DNA of 64,000 nucleotides, taken from contig NC_036462.1 in NCBI RefSeq assembly GCF_002775205.1, positions 30,483,084 to 30,547,083 on the forward strand. Reading direction: 5' to 3'. Made by a program: the position numbers and the translations under genes. The stretch is from Xiphophorus maculatus. Taxonomy: Eukaryota; Chordata; Actinopteri; Cyprinodontiformes; Poeciliidae. The notes beneath the pieces are model-generated. The model was not told the origin of the DNA. It was given only the letters and a program-made list of their open reading frames with translations, and made no database searches. Below, piece by piece: positions 25,831 through 37,278 of the stretch. Every line of letters starts with the position of its first letter. Within the stretch, counting starts at the first letter, position 1.

Positions 25831-26240
25831 CTTACTCTGAGTTCAACTTTCTCCTCACTAATAATGCGTCTTTATTCCAGCTCAGGTCAAGTTCCAGTAG
25901 TTTCCTTCAAACTGTCCAGTGTGGCTGCAGCTCTGTGCAGAGACCAGCAGCGGGGTTTTTTTTGCCTCCCCCCCCACCCCCCGACGTAACAACAGAATAT
26001 CCCAGAGTCCGGGTCCAACACCGACCACTTTCTGTGCTTCACACACCAAAGCGCTTCATGAAGAAAACACCCGCTTTCCTTCTCTGTGTAGCGCTTAGAG
26101 GAAAGTCTGACGAAGTGAAGCGGGCTCCCTCCGGCTCCCCCTACCAGCAAGCTTCGACCCCCTACCGCAGCCGGTGAATGGTGCCTGAAATGCTCGGAGT
26201 CGCTCCGAGTTGCCCAGATTTCCACCGGCGTCAAAAGGGG
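25831..26240 (-). other. G+C-rich block with a splice donor: possible untranslated first exon
   Basis: Against AT-rich flanks this block is clearly G+C- and CpG-rich. At its low-coordinate end the minus strand reads CAGAGTAAG|GTGAGTGG, a near-consensus donor. This would fit a 5' exon plus promoter of a minus-strand gene extending to lower coordinates. No conserved protein sequence is visible, and transcription is unproven. Confidence 0.22.
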
Positions 26241-26593
26241 GACGGGCAAGCTGAGGGGAAGGGACAATGGTGCCTTCAGGTACCCGTGGGATTCCCTACA
26301 ACAAGCTGCTACTAAATTCATCCCAGGGGAAAGAAATATTACCCGTACTGCTAGCAAAACAAATTAAGAGATACTTTTTCAGAACCAGAACAAAGACTAT
26401 TATCAGAAAAAGTTGTTTGCTGCAGATTCAGCCCGGTTTGTAAATATAATCTAATATCGAAAGCTAGCGCTTAAATAACAATAAAAACAGGTAACAATGA
26501 TGATAATAAGCACATTATCATATTGATCACTTGGAAGAAAGATGTCCCGGTCCTGTGGTTTAACATTGAAGGTGTTAAATCGAATAAGCACCT

Positions 26594-27208
26594 GTGAGCA
26601 GAGTACAGAAAATTGTACTCAAGTCAGAGTAGCACTAGGCCAACATATTATTGCTGAAGTAAGTGTAAAAAGTATCCATCCAAGAAATTACTCTAGTAAG
26701 AGTAAAAAAGCATTTGGTAAAGAGTCTACTCAAATACTGAATAATGGATCAAATTATCAATCATTTAAGATTTATAAAAATACATTAATTGGACGGACCA
26801 AAGATATAAAGCTAAGTGGAAATTTTGGTATTTTAAGAATAAAGATGACAATAATTCATATATTAACCAAAAACAGCAAAATCAGGCAAAAGACAAGCTT
26901 TCCAAATCAGTGTCTTTCAATAAAAAATTAAAAAACGTATGAAATTTTAACAAAACCTGCAGCTGTGTGTCTGTGTCTGGTGAATTTTTGGTTAAAACAT
27001 GTTTGTTCATCATTAAAGAACCCAGAAATTTCACTTAAGCAAATGTACCAATACTTCATAATAAAATTACTCAAGTAAAAGTAAAAAGTACAGCGTGGTA
27101 AAAGAATACTCCTAAAAATACTCTCTTTTTTTTTTCTTTTTTTCCCCCACAAAAGTTACTCGGGTAAATCTAATTGAGTAAATGTAACTAGTTACTTTCC
27201 AACTCTGC
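26594..27208. mobile_element. MITE of the 'AAGTTACT/CAAGTA' family, copy 3
   Basis: Shares GTATCCATCCAAGAAATTAC, TCTACTCAAATACTGAATAA and the right end TAAATGTAACTAGTTACTTT CCAACTCTG with copies 1 and 2. More diverged at the left end. Confidence 0.72.
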
Positions 27209-30200
27209 GAATGAGTTTGATCATCTTTACCTTAGAGTCATTTTTCACCACACTGAAAGGTTTTCAAGCAGCAGCTTGAAAAAAAACATAACAGCATCAT
27301 GTATGCGCTCTCACAGAGGTTCAATATGAAATAGTGAAATGCAGCAGCAGATGGTGGTGGAGAACTGGCTGAAGCGGCTTCCCCCTAGTGGCCGACTGGG
27401 AACATGCATCTGATTACTGGGCCATGGTTTGACCTCCCAGTCAAGATTGTTTGGACAAATGTAGCAAAGGATGAGTGTAGATCAGGGATCCACCGCCTGT
27501 GGCTCTTTGGACCTTCCACAATGGCTCTGAATTACTTTGATTAAAACGTAAAAGGAACCAGTTAATTATTTACAGATATAATAACAAATGCTTTTTATGA
27601 AAAATATTTAACTGCAATATTTGAACTAACTGTTCGCAAAGAATGACACTAAAAATGCCAGTAGTACGTTTTCATATCTGTTTTTCTTGTCATTAGGTTG
27701 GCATCTATGTGATTTTTTTTTTGTCTAATTAACTATCCTTTTTTATATTTCTCTTTATTTTGAATCCTAAAAATAGAAATAAAATGTTGGTTCTTTAAAA
27801 ATTACAAGAAATTTCCTAAATACATTTTTATTTGCGTAGAATGTCTCTAAGCCCGTAACCTTTAGATTGTAGAGGTTGCAAGGTCCAAATGAACGAGAAC
27901 AATAAACACCAGGGAGGGGTAATGCATATCTTAGTCAAAGCTTTTTATTTTTACTCTGAATTCACACAGCAGTCTAGAAACGGTGATTCTGGGAAACAAG
28001 AGGGAGGAGGGGTGGAGGGGGAACGCAAGCATTCATAGCAGGGTGGCAGGGAGAAGTTGGAGAAAGTAAAAAACGTCGTGTGAATGAGTGAGCCTGTCTG
28101 TCAGAGGGCAACGCTCTGCATTCACATCCCTGTGAAAAACACTGAGCCATTCATCGTCAAGCGCTCGGCAAAGAGAGAGGCCGGCCGGTGATTGGAAGTG
28201 ATGGGGGATGGAGGGTCAGGAGGCTGGCTTCCAGAGGGATGGGAGCGTGCATGGGGGGAGGTGTGGAGCAGAGGGGAACCTCTTTCCTCTGCCTTGTTGT
28301 CTCATAACCACGGACAAAACTCTGTCAAACACGAGTCTGAGAAGGAGAGTGATTCAAGGTCACCTCTAACCTGCAGCCGTCGTCTGTTCCTGCTTGTATT
28401 TGCAAGGTTGGTAGCAGGTTGAATATCATATAAAAAATAAAATGTGAGGTGGTTATATTAATATTTTCCAGCACCTGACTCTGACATCTGATGGATTTTG
28501 ACTAATAGCCTAGTAATAACTAACAATAACCTACTAATAACACCTGGATAAAACCTGGATTTGAATTATAACTGCAAATTATACAGTTATAATTCAAATC
28601 CAGATTCAAATATACTTAATTCAAAAAAATTTTTTTAAGTTATTGTAGATAGTGATGGCTATTAGACGGAAAGATCTTCTGTAGCGGTCTGTATTACAGC
28701 ACTCTATTTTTCTAAGACAGACTCAAGAAGAGGATGGTCAAGGTTGTCCATAATTGTATTAATTTTGAGTCATCATGTCCAGAGAATCCTGAGTCGTCCC
28801 CAGAACAGAACCAGAATCAGAACAGAACCAGCCTTCTCTATCAGGTTGCTTCTCCCCACAGCATATGATGGCAGAAGAGACGACTCGCTCAACAATGGAC
28901 TTATAGAAGAAATGCAGCATCTGAAGTCACATCCAGCTCATGGTAACAAACTATGTGTAAAGTCTTGAAACATTACAGTGCATAACTGTGGCATAACTAC
29001 TCTGTCCTCGGATATCAGTTCAGACAGAAACTTCTACCTGAGAACTGTGTTGCTAAAATGATGAAATATCTCCAAATGGTTTTGAAATGTTCCAGGTATG
29101 CATTGGCTTTCCATATAAGGAAAATTTCTCTAAGTAAATTTGGAAACTTAAGACTAAATTCAAGATTAAATCAAATTTACCAAATGAAAACCTTTTTTTT
29201 TTTTTTTTACTTTGGAATAATACCTCATTAACAAAACGTTGAGGTCCCAGGACATGTTGGGCAATAAGTTGAGTTAAGCAAGTAGAACAATGAATGTACC
29301 CACTCAATTCAATTCAGTTTATTTATGTAGCGCCAATTCAGAACAAATGTCGCCGCAAGGCACTTTACAAAAAAAAAATCATTTCCATTCAATCATATAT
29401 TCCAATGGATCCTAGTTATCAAACAGTACAGGATGCTCAATTAATTATTCAAAATAGGTTGAATAGTTTTGAAGAAAAGAACATATTTCCTCAAATTAAG
29501 TTAGTATTTGAAGAAATACTAACTTAGGATTATTTTTTGATGTTCATGAAAATAAAAAGTTATAAGCAAGAGAGGGAGAACAGTTAGGTGATGGCAGCAT
29601 TATCTCCGCCGATGTCCTCCGGGATGGAATCACAGATCAATCAGATCACCAGACCAGGTGAGAGAAAACAAAAAGTTAACAGTTGAAATAACAGCAAACA
29701 ATGCAAATTGGAGAGGAGTAGAAAAAGAAAAATGAGAGAAAAGTGGTGAGTTTGTCCTCCAGTAGCATAAGAATATGGCAGTACAACGACACAAATTGCT
29801 CAATGCCAGTTTAACTGTAAGTTTTATCAAAAAGGAAAGTTTGAAGAAATAAAGGAAGACAGTGTGTAGAACTGGGAGCTGGTTATAAAGCTCCCAGTTC
29901 TTTATAACCCGCCGAAAGACAAGTGTAAAAGAACGTAAAACCACTTCTGTTCTGCGTTTCCTCGCTCTATTTTAGGTTTTTCTCCACGCAGACACGTTGT
30001 CATGGCAACAGACAGGCGTTCAAGCGCCTCGGGAGGAATGAACGCCGAATAAACACAAACATGTTTCCAATCAACGCAAAACAAAAGACGTACGTAACGA
30101 CACCAAAACCGGAGCGTTCAACCCGTTACCATTTTGTAACATTTGTGTTCAGACGTTTAATTGATCTGTCGGAGTGTACAGTAGGTGTGTGTTATTTTAA

Positions 30201-30420
30201 CTGAACCGCAACACGGAACTGTGCCGCACAGGACAGGTACATGTTACAGATTTCAGTCATGTTGTAGAATAACTGACCTACTTCCCATTTTACTGACCTG
30301 TGAAATGTGATAGTCTTGGACCTTTGTGACCTTTGTTATCTAGCTGTCGTAGTTTTGACAACTAATAACAAATCATTGCATCCTTCTTTTAGATATATAT
30401 ATATATATTTTTGCCTGACC
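27209..30420. other. Non-coding; hairpins, a LINE tail and an X-box site
   Basis: Contents: a hAT-like patch (GCCTGTGGCTCTTTGGACCT, 27496-27515); a G-rich patch 28190-28280 without a recognised product; the inverted repeat at 28555-28603; the common teleost tail AGTTTATTTATGTAGCGCC with AAGGCACTTTACA (29317-29369); overlapping hairpins at 29869-29909; and GTTGTCATGGCAAC (29997-30010), an RFX X-box-like palindrome. Confidence 0.4.
28555..28603. repeat. Perfect inverted repeat, 20-bp arms, 9-nt loop
   Basis: CTGGATTTGAATTATAACTG (28555-28574) and its exact reverse complement (28584-28603) flank CAAATTATA. Confidence 0.95.
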
Positions 30421-30858
30421 CGAATTCCGAGTCAATGCATAGCGGGAGCGCATGTTGGGCGCACTATAGGTCACGTGACGTCCAATTCAGTAAATATCAA
30501 TGGTGCTGCTTGCCTTCTGTCCTCGCAGCTCCTCTCGCGCTTCCCGCTACACTCTGAACGTACCCGGCAGGAGTCAGGTTACATCGAGTTGCATTCAATG
30601 TTATCGGAAAAAAGAGGTTCACGTTCTTAATGTCTAATTTGCCTAAACTATTTCCTGAATTCAGTCACCAGCGACGGTGGCAAATCAATAGGGTTGCAAG
30701 GCTTTATGTTAGTTGAGCAACTGTTACCCCAGTAGTCCCGTCCTTGCGGTAATGCATTTACATTAACTTGCCAACCGCCAATAAAGTCAAAACAGGGGGG
30801 TATAGCGTAAGCGGGAACGAGCATTGTACGTGCGCGCTATCACGGCACAGTGACAAAT
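30421..30858 (+). promoter_or_regulatory. ube2v1: GC-rich promoter and 5' UTR region of ube2v1
   Basis: The stretch before the ube2v1 ATG is richer in G+C and CpG than the flanks and has no TATA box at a sensible position. A perfect palindromic E-box GTCACGTGAC lies at 30470-30479, the kind bound by USF/MITF/TFEB-type bHLH-Zip factors, followed by a half CRE (TGACGTCC). High CpG continues past exon 1 to about 31250. The transcription start cannot be fixed from sequence alone. Confidence 0.45.
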
Positions 30859-32655
30859 ATGGCGGCCGCCGCCGGATCAGGTAGTCATTCTTTCTGTCTT
30901 TACCGACAGTTTTTAATAGTACGTTGGCAAATATTTTCCTCCCCGGTGCAGTTTATAACGCGCACCGGTTATCTCTTCATTGGTTATCGGCTTTGTTAAG
31001 AGTCCAGCAGCCCTTAAAAGTTAGATTTCCTTCGTGATTGAATGTGGCAGGATGCTGTCACCAAGGGTGCTATAGCTAGCTAGCAGGTCGAACCGGTCCC
31101 GGGTTTCAGCAGCTGTTTCATAGCTCCGTTAGACTCATTGTCCTGGTCTATCTAAGCGCTCGGGGGGAAGGCTGAAATATTCCACCGTTTAAATCAGGGC
31201 CGGCATGAGCCAGGGATTTTTGCGGCTTATGTGGTCTCTTAGTGGTGACGCCCCCTGTTATCTGAGGCGGCAGCTGCATCAGTGGACTCCTCTGAGATGA
31301 GCTTACTGGAGCCACGACATTCCTGATAAATCCTCGTAAAACTTTATGCTTTTTAAAGCTCTAACAATATCAGTACCTGAGTTAAAACTTTCGTTTATCC
31401 CAGTTGGACAACTTGAAAGTGTGTATAAACATTGAGCCTCTGTTGCGGTTTAGATACGTCTGTGTACCTCTTCGCGTTTAAAATATTTATTAAATTCTAC
31501 CACCTGTGCAGCTTATGTCCTTGCCAGCAGAGGGCGCACTCACCATTAAACGAAGGAAGTCTATTGAAGCTCAACCAGGAAGAACATGTCTGGTGCAAAC
31601 CGGTCAAACAAGGAAGAAGATAACAATAATAATAATAATAATAATAGAGATATGGTTTTAATGAGTCGCCGAATCTGTGGCGTTCTAATTGAAAAGTTAT
31701 GAACTTAAAAATTAAAAAAAGAAAACGGGAAGTCTTTTGTGAATAAAGACGAGTACATCTTTATCCACACACAGCACCAAGTAACACTTTTAGACCGCGG
31801 TTACATCGGATTAGCATATATTAAAAATGTTTTCAGCTATTCTGCTCTCTGACATTAAAACACATCGAAGATGTATTAAAATAAAATGGAAAACCAGAAA
31901 ATAAGCCACACAAACATAACATTTGACACATGAGGATTTGTGTTACTTTCTCTTTGTATTTTTTGAGCCTAGTAAACGAGCCTCATTTTATACATAGTTC
32001 CTTAGTAAAGGAAGGAAATGTGGAAACCACTAGTTGAGACTAGGACTACATAACATCAGAACATCATGTGGTTCAAACATTATTATTCAATATTGGTATT
32101 AGTGTGGACACTGGCGGTAAAGTGATGCATTTTCAACACATTGTGCAGCTGTGGTTTGAGACAAACGTAGCTTCCTTCTCTAAAGGCTCTGAAAAGGCGT
32201 CACCTACAGGTATTATCTACAGAAACGTTTCTCTCCATCGAAGACTTGTTTGTGTAAGCCAGGGTTTATCGTTTCACGTTCATGTTTTAGAAGTTTTTCT
32301 GCTTTGACACGCCTGACTCAGATGATTGCGGTACAGCCATCAATTTTTATCAGGTGTGCTGAAGTTGTAAAACAAAACATCGAAAACATGCAGGTTTGTG
32401 TGCATCAAGGACTGGGGTTGAAAAGTAGTGATGTATTTACTTTTCAATGTGTTTCTTTTTCTCTCACTGTGTGTGTGTGTGTGCGTATAAAAGGCGTTGT
32501 TGTTCCTCGCAGCTTTCGGCTGCTGGAGGAGCTGGAAGAAGGTCAGAAAGGTGGTGGAGACGGTACGGTGAGCTGGGGCCTTGCTGATGATGACGACATG
32601 ATGCTAACTCACTGGAACGGCATGATTATCGGCCCTGCTAAGGTGAGCCCCCTCC

Positions 32656-32701
<46 letters not shown>

Positions 32702-34472
32702 AACATGTTTGTAAAATGGAACAAAGTGTTTTAGCTCTGAATAAATAGGTGATCAAACCAATGCCGTAGCTAAAGAGTTACCACACCTAAAGGTTTTTGG
32801 CTGCCAGCACATTTTTGTCTGGACATAAACTTAATGCTAGTGAACTTGTAACTTGTATCAGCTGACCCCACTTGGCTGAAAATCTAAGCAATGGACCAAT
32901 CAGAAACATTTTCACCGTCCCTGCACCGAAGGTTCCTCAAAATAACTTTGGGGAACAAAAGTTCAGGCTGGTTCTGGTAGAAACCCAACTACAGAAATTC
33001 CTGCCCTCTCTCATTTTTTGCTCTGCTGGACCATGCTATGGCGTGAAACTTTGTGAATAATCACGTGAAGAACCAACATATAAGTGTGATCACGTTTTGG
33101 CAACTCTGAGTCTTAATGTCAGGAATGAGACTCTTAAGTTCAAAGGCTTCTGACACCAGAAGCGTTTGAACGCGGTCCAAAGCAAAGCTGGACCCAGTCA
33201 GAGGTTCATGTCGGGGGGGTTTCTCCCCGTTTTATACATGTGTACTTTTTTTTTTATTACCTGTTTTCATTTCAGACTGTTTATGAAGGCAGAATATACA
33301 GTCTGAAAGTAGACTGCGGTCACAGATACCCAGAGTACCCGCCAATGGTCCGCTTTGTTAACAAAATCAACTTGACTGGTGTTAACAGTTCAACTGGTGC
33401 GGTGAGTGTCTTTTTTTTTTCACACATTTTTGCTTTTCTGATTGCATAATAATCTTCTATGCTAGCCCATGTGACTTACGGATAGTGTTTTGTGAAAAGT
33501 TACTTATTTGAAAGGCTTTCAGTAATGGAAAAGCACGTCTTCCCTCATTTGTAAGGTGTTGCATGTCGGCAGGCACAATATTATCAGCATCGGACAATAT
33601 TGGCTGTAAATTTTAATATCGAACATAGGTCATTCTGTCAAAATAACTCACTGGTGTAAAAAGAGTTGTTTGTATGACAAACCAATGACGATATCGGCAG
33701 CACAGCACAACGTCATGAGAAACTGTTAAGTATTAATCCACGACTGATGTGCTTGTGAGCAGGTTCAGTTTAGTTTTGTGAAGATTTACAAATTTGCACT
33801 ACTTGTGTGTTGTCATTTTCTTGGAGAGAGCAGATGTCATAAATAAATTTGTCATTAAATATAATGCAAATTGAAAGTGTGGCATCGTTTTCAGCTTCCT
33901 TTTTAGCTTTTGCATTTGGTATCAGATGCAAAAATAATGCTGTTTAGAAAAGCCATATAGTTTCAGTAAGTATAAGAAAAAATATCAGTATTGGTATTGG
34001 TTATTGGCCAAATGAGTTTTAGTATATTGGCATATCGACCAAAAATTCAATATCGTGCATCCCCAGTTGCATGTATTTAAAAAGAAAGAACTAAATAAGT
34101 AAACAAAGAGTATTTAAAAACATGAACACCACCAAACAAAACCATCATTCTTTTTATTTTTTTGAAATGTCAAGACATGATTTATTTTTCATTCCCATCT
34201 AATGGAAATTAAATGAAATTTCCGCGACATCAGTTGTAACAACAAACCCCAAGTAAATTGAGTTGTAACATATATTTGACGCTGAAGTGAGACAGATGAC
34301 ACGAAGGGAGCGTTTCTTTCCTCAGGTGGACCTAAAGTCTGTGTCGGCGCTGTCCCGGTGGAAGAACTCCTACAACATCAAGATGGTGCTGCAGGAGCTC
34401 AGGCAGCACATGATGATGAAAGAGAACAGCAGGCTCTCCCAGCCGCCTGAGGGCCAGGTCTACAGCAACTGA
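30859..34472 (+). CDS. ube2v1: Ubiquitin-conjugating enzyme E2 variant 1 (UEV1), four coding exons
   Basis: Exons read as 30859-30880, 32494-32642, 33276-33401 and 34326-34472. All junctions are GT-AG and the joined frame is 147 codons plus TGA, the usual UBE2V1 length. The family's role is as a catalytically dead E2-like partner of UBE2N/Ubc13, positioning acceptor ubiquitin for K63-linked chains in NF-kB signalling and DNA damage tolerance. The UEV fold is clear: [16 protein letters not shown] (12-27), [27 protein letters not shown], then the C-terminal PPEGQVYSN. The active-site Cys of true E2s is absent, as expected. The GQ-x-YSN ending and 147 codons favour V1 over V2 (145 codons, different tail). 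The start ATG sits in a GC-rich first exon, and the 22-nt coding part of exon 1 matches the short N-terminus of the family. Several residues that I remember as near-invariant in vertebrates differ here (see findings). Confidence 0.93.
32659..32698. repeat. (CA)n microsatellite in ube2v1 intron 2
   Basis: Uninterrupted CA dinucleotides begin 17 bp downstream of the exon 2 donor. Length variation is likely. Confidence 0.95.
33566..34065. mobile_element. Non-autonomous hAT element in ube2v1 intron 3
   Basis: A 500-bp element is flanked by a perfect 8-bp direct repeat GTTGCATG (33558-33565 and 34066-34073). Its ends form imperfect terminal inverted repeats: the first 17 bases match the reverse complement of the last 17 at about 12 positions. 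An 8-bp duplication is the hallmark of the hAT superfamily. There is no transposase frame inside. The 3' end (ATATCGTGCATCCCCA) is a common teleost hAT terminus. Confidence 0.75.
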
Positions 34473-35450
34473 AGCTGCTGCTACTGTCAACACTCTCACT
34501 CACACACAAATACAGATATATATATGCACACACTCTCTCTCTGAAGGTGTTCAACCATCATGTTATCCAAGACTGTCAGCCCCAACTTCTTCCTTTCAGA
34601 GCCTTCCGTTGCCCGGAGGACCCAGCCGCCTCACCCGCTGCCCAGCCGTCTGTCATGCTGGCCAGCGGTATAAAAATAAAAGAAACAAAAGTCTTAGTCA
34701 GCTTTTATTTTTTTCCTCTTTGCATCCAGATCGCTACCTATCAAATGGTCTGGCGGAATGTATCGGCGTATTCTGGGATCATGTGAGGCTGTTGACATTT
34801 TGTGCATGACGAACCACAATCTGCTGCAAATGATCCCCAGCAAAAACGGAAAAAAAAAAAAAAAAAAACCCCAGACGATTTACCACTTCGCATAAGTTAC
34901 CTTCACATTTCCAATCGTTCCCGTTTCTTCCTGGTGTAAACTTCTCGGGACCTTTCTTCAACTAAGCATGTCCAATACAAGGAGATGAACATCTTCTTGA
35001 CGTTGTGTATCAGAGTGTTGCTGCTTTGTTTTAACTTGTTTTAATTTCTTTCTTTTTTTTTTTGTGCCAAACTTCTGTGCCATATGTTTCATAGTGCTTT
35101 GTGCTAATTGTTAGCAACCACTGGGAAGAGGGCCAAATGGGGGCTTTGAAGGGGTGTGTGGGGGGGCGGGGGGGGGTTTCTGTGAGGATCACCACTGGAG
35201 AACGTTTTTGTTCAGCTTTGTTGTTTTTGTTTATTTTTTTTCCTGTGTATTCCATGGAATTGTCTCTTCTTTCCGTCGTTCAGCGAACGCTCACTGAAGA
35301 CGACGTACGGCTTTGGATGTTTATTTTGTAATGGGGTAGAGCCTAATCAGGGTGACTGTCACCTGTTGCATGGTTTTATTTGAATTAAACATTATTACTT
35401 TTGCACACAGTTGTATTTTGTATTACTGTCTATACACTTTGTGTGATTAA
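34473..35450 (+). other. ube2v1: 3' UTR and polyadenylation region of ube2v1
   Basis: No coding potential follows the stop. AATAAA occurs early (near 34674) and ATTAAA near 35385, the latter followed by a T/GT-rich stretch, so a 3' UTR of about 0.9 kb ending near 35400 is plausible. A run of A (34851-34868) and a G-rich tract (35160-35177) lie inside it. Confidence 0.4.
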
Positions 35451-36205
35451 AAATACTTTATATATATATATATAGAGAGAGAGATAATGAACAGAAAAGA
35501 GGTAATGCTATCAAAGCGCATTCTGTTAATACTTTTATTGTTCAAAAATGGTGGAGATTCTTAATTTTGGTTCAGGTAAAAAAAGCATTTCTTAGTTAGG
35601 TTCACTGTTGTGATGTCTCTAAATTGCCTTTAGGTTATAAAGCTTCCATTACACAGCAGGTCTTGGTGTTCAATTCCAATTTATTGTTTTTTTATTGGCT
35701 TGATCGTATTGCCGCAGTGAGACTTCTATGTCCGCATGCGCAGAAGATGAACTTTGCTATGATAATGGAGAAATGATTGGAGGCAAAAACGGAGGAAAAA
35801 AAAAAGTGACTGGAATAAATCTTAGTGGTTTCAGTATCATCATCAAAATGAACTGACCTAACTTGGATTAATAGCAGAACTAAGTGATGTTGGACGTCAC
35901 ATCCTGAGCAAAATTGAACAAGTTGAGAAAATATTAAAGCAGTCGTTTACACAAAGTGTTAGACTTCCACACAATATGACCAGGTTTCCCATAGTGACGC
36001 CCCCTCATTTTGCTCTCGGGGTCTGGCCCGGACCGGGTCAGATCAATATGAATGTTCTCAATGGCCAGTTGTACCACAATGTGTTGCTAAATCACATTCA
36101 ACAGTTAAAATATTAATAAATAGCTATTTCTGCATTCAACAAATAAAATTAAATAATAATGAACGTCTTTTAATATTAATTACTCCCTTCAATAGTTAGT
36201 CATTT

Positions 36206-36238
<33 letters not shown>

Positions 36239-36418
36239 ATATCTACAGTCAAAATCACAGATTTGTGGAGCTAATTTATAAATATTAGCAAGGAATCTTT
36301 AATATGTGCGTTTATGTATGACAGTAAATGTGACATTTTGTTCCCCCACATCGATCACTAAGGATAACTTGACCTCAAGTAAGTAGCATAAGAAAGTAAA
36401 AATGTATTCCTATAGCAC

Positions 36419-36486
<68 letters not shown>

Positions 36487-37278
36487 CACGCACACACACA
36501 CACATAGATCACAAAGTGATTAACAAAAGCAAAAAAAAAAAAAAAAAAAACTAATTTAAAAAATACCTTTAGTTGTTTCCTAAGAGTGGCCGCAGTGTGG
36601 GGACAGTGGGAGGGCGTCCCCGAAAAGCACGGCGTCCACTGGTTTTGAAACGGGTTCAGGATGCAGCCAATAACATCTGACTCGAAGATCTCAACCATGA
36701 AAGTTCAAACCAGAATTTCAAAATAAATCCAAAAGTGCAGGAAGCCGGTACAGTGAAAGAAAGAACAAGAGTTATCAGAATCACTTTTGCTATTGAAAGT
36801 CAAAAGGTTTACAGGCTAGGAAAATATTTTTGATGTAGTGATGAAAAAAAAAAAAGAAAAGAAAATCTGAATATGAATATATATCAAAAGAAAAACATTT
36901 ATGCACTTGTAGAGTAGCAGGTGGATGAAGTGGCAGTGTAATGTCTTAGTGCTGGGCAACGTGGCTGAGAAACATGTCACGAAACAAGCTTTTCATATCC
37001 GTCGGTTTTAACGAGACTCTTAATAGTTGATCGCCTACTTTTGTTTTGATGAAAAGCTGAAATTGCTTTTCCACGAGTCAGCAGGTCTCAGGACGCCTAC
37101 GGCAGCGCGACGCTCTACGCAGATGAGGTGTTTAACCCACAAGCCAATCAAACTGAACTGCAGCGTTTCAGAGTCGGACCGGACAGCAGCTTCAGTCCAC
37201 GGCTCAAAGGAAAACCTTCCTGCGAGGCAGAGTGAGAATGTGACTGGGACAAGGCTGCTGTAACGGAGCACGCCGGTT
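35451..37278. other. Intergenic region between ube2v1 and serinc3, microsatellite-rich
   Basis: It holds TA repeats (35459-35475 and 36206-36242), a long CA repeat (36424-36504), an A run (36531-36550) and a fish-type LINE tail motif (CTATAGCACCTTTCACAC, 36411-36428). The last 250 bp before the serinc3 ATG are richer in G+C and presumably contain its promoter and 5' UTR. I see no coding exon. Confidence 0.6.
36424..36504. repeat. (CA)n microsatellite
   Basis: About 40 CA units with two single-base interruptions (CG) near the right end. Confidence 0.97.

Noticed and set aside
25887-26357. 156-codon open frame on the minus strand in the G+C-rich block
   Set aside because: No recognisable domain; G+C-rich DNA lengthens chance frames. 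The block is kept only as a possible untranslated first exon.
29902-30084. Divergent minus-strand gene sharing the ube2v1 promoter
   Set aside because: The 60-codon frame has no recognised homologue and no donor consistent with a first exon.
32484-32494. GCGTATAAAAGGC as a TATA box with an internal promoter
   Set aside because: It coincides with the acceptor of ube2v1 exon 2; phase and homology show AAAAG|GC is the splice site.
36375-36698. 107-codon minus-strand frame with Val-Cys runs
   Set aside because: It is the CA microsatellite plus poly-A read as codons.
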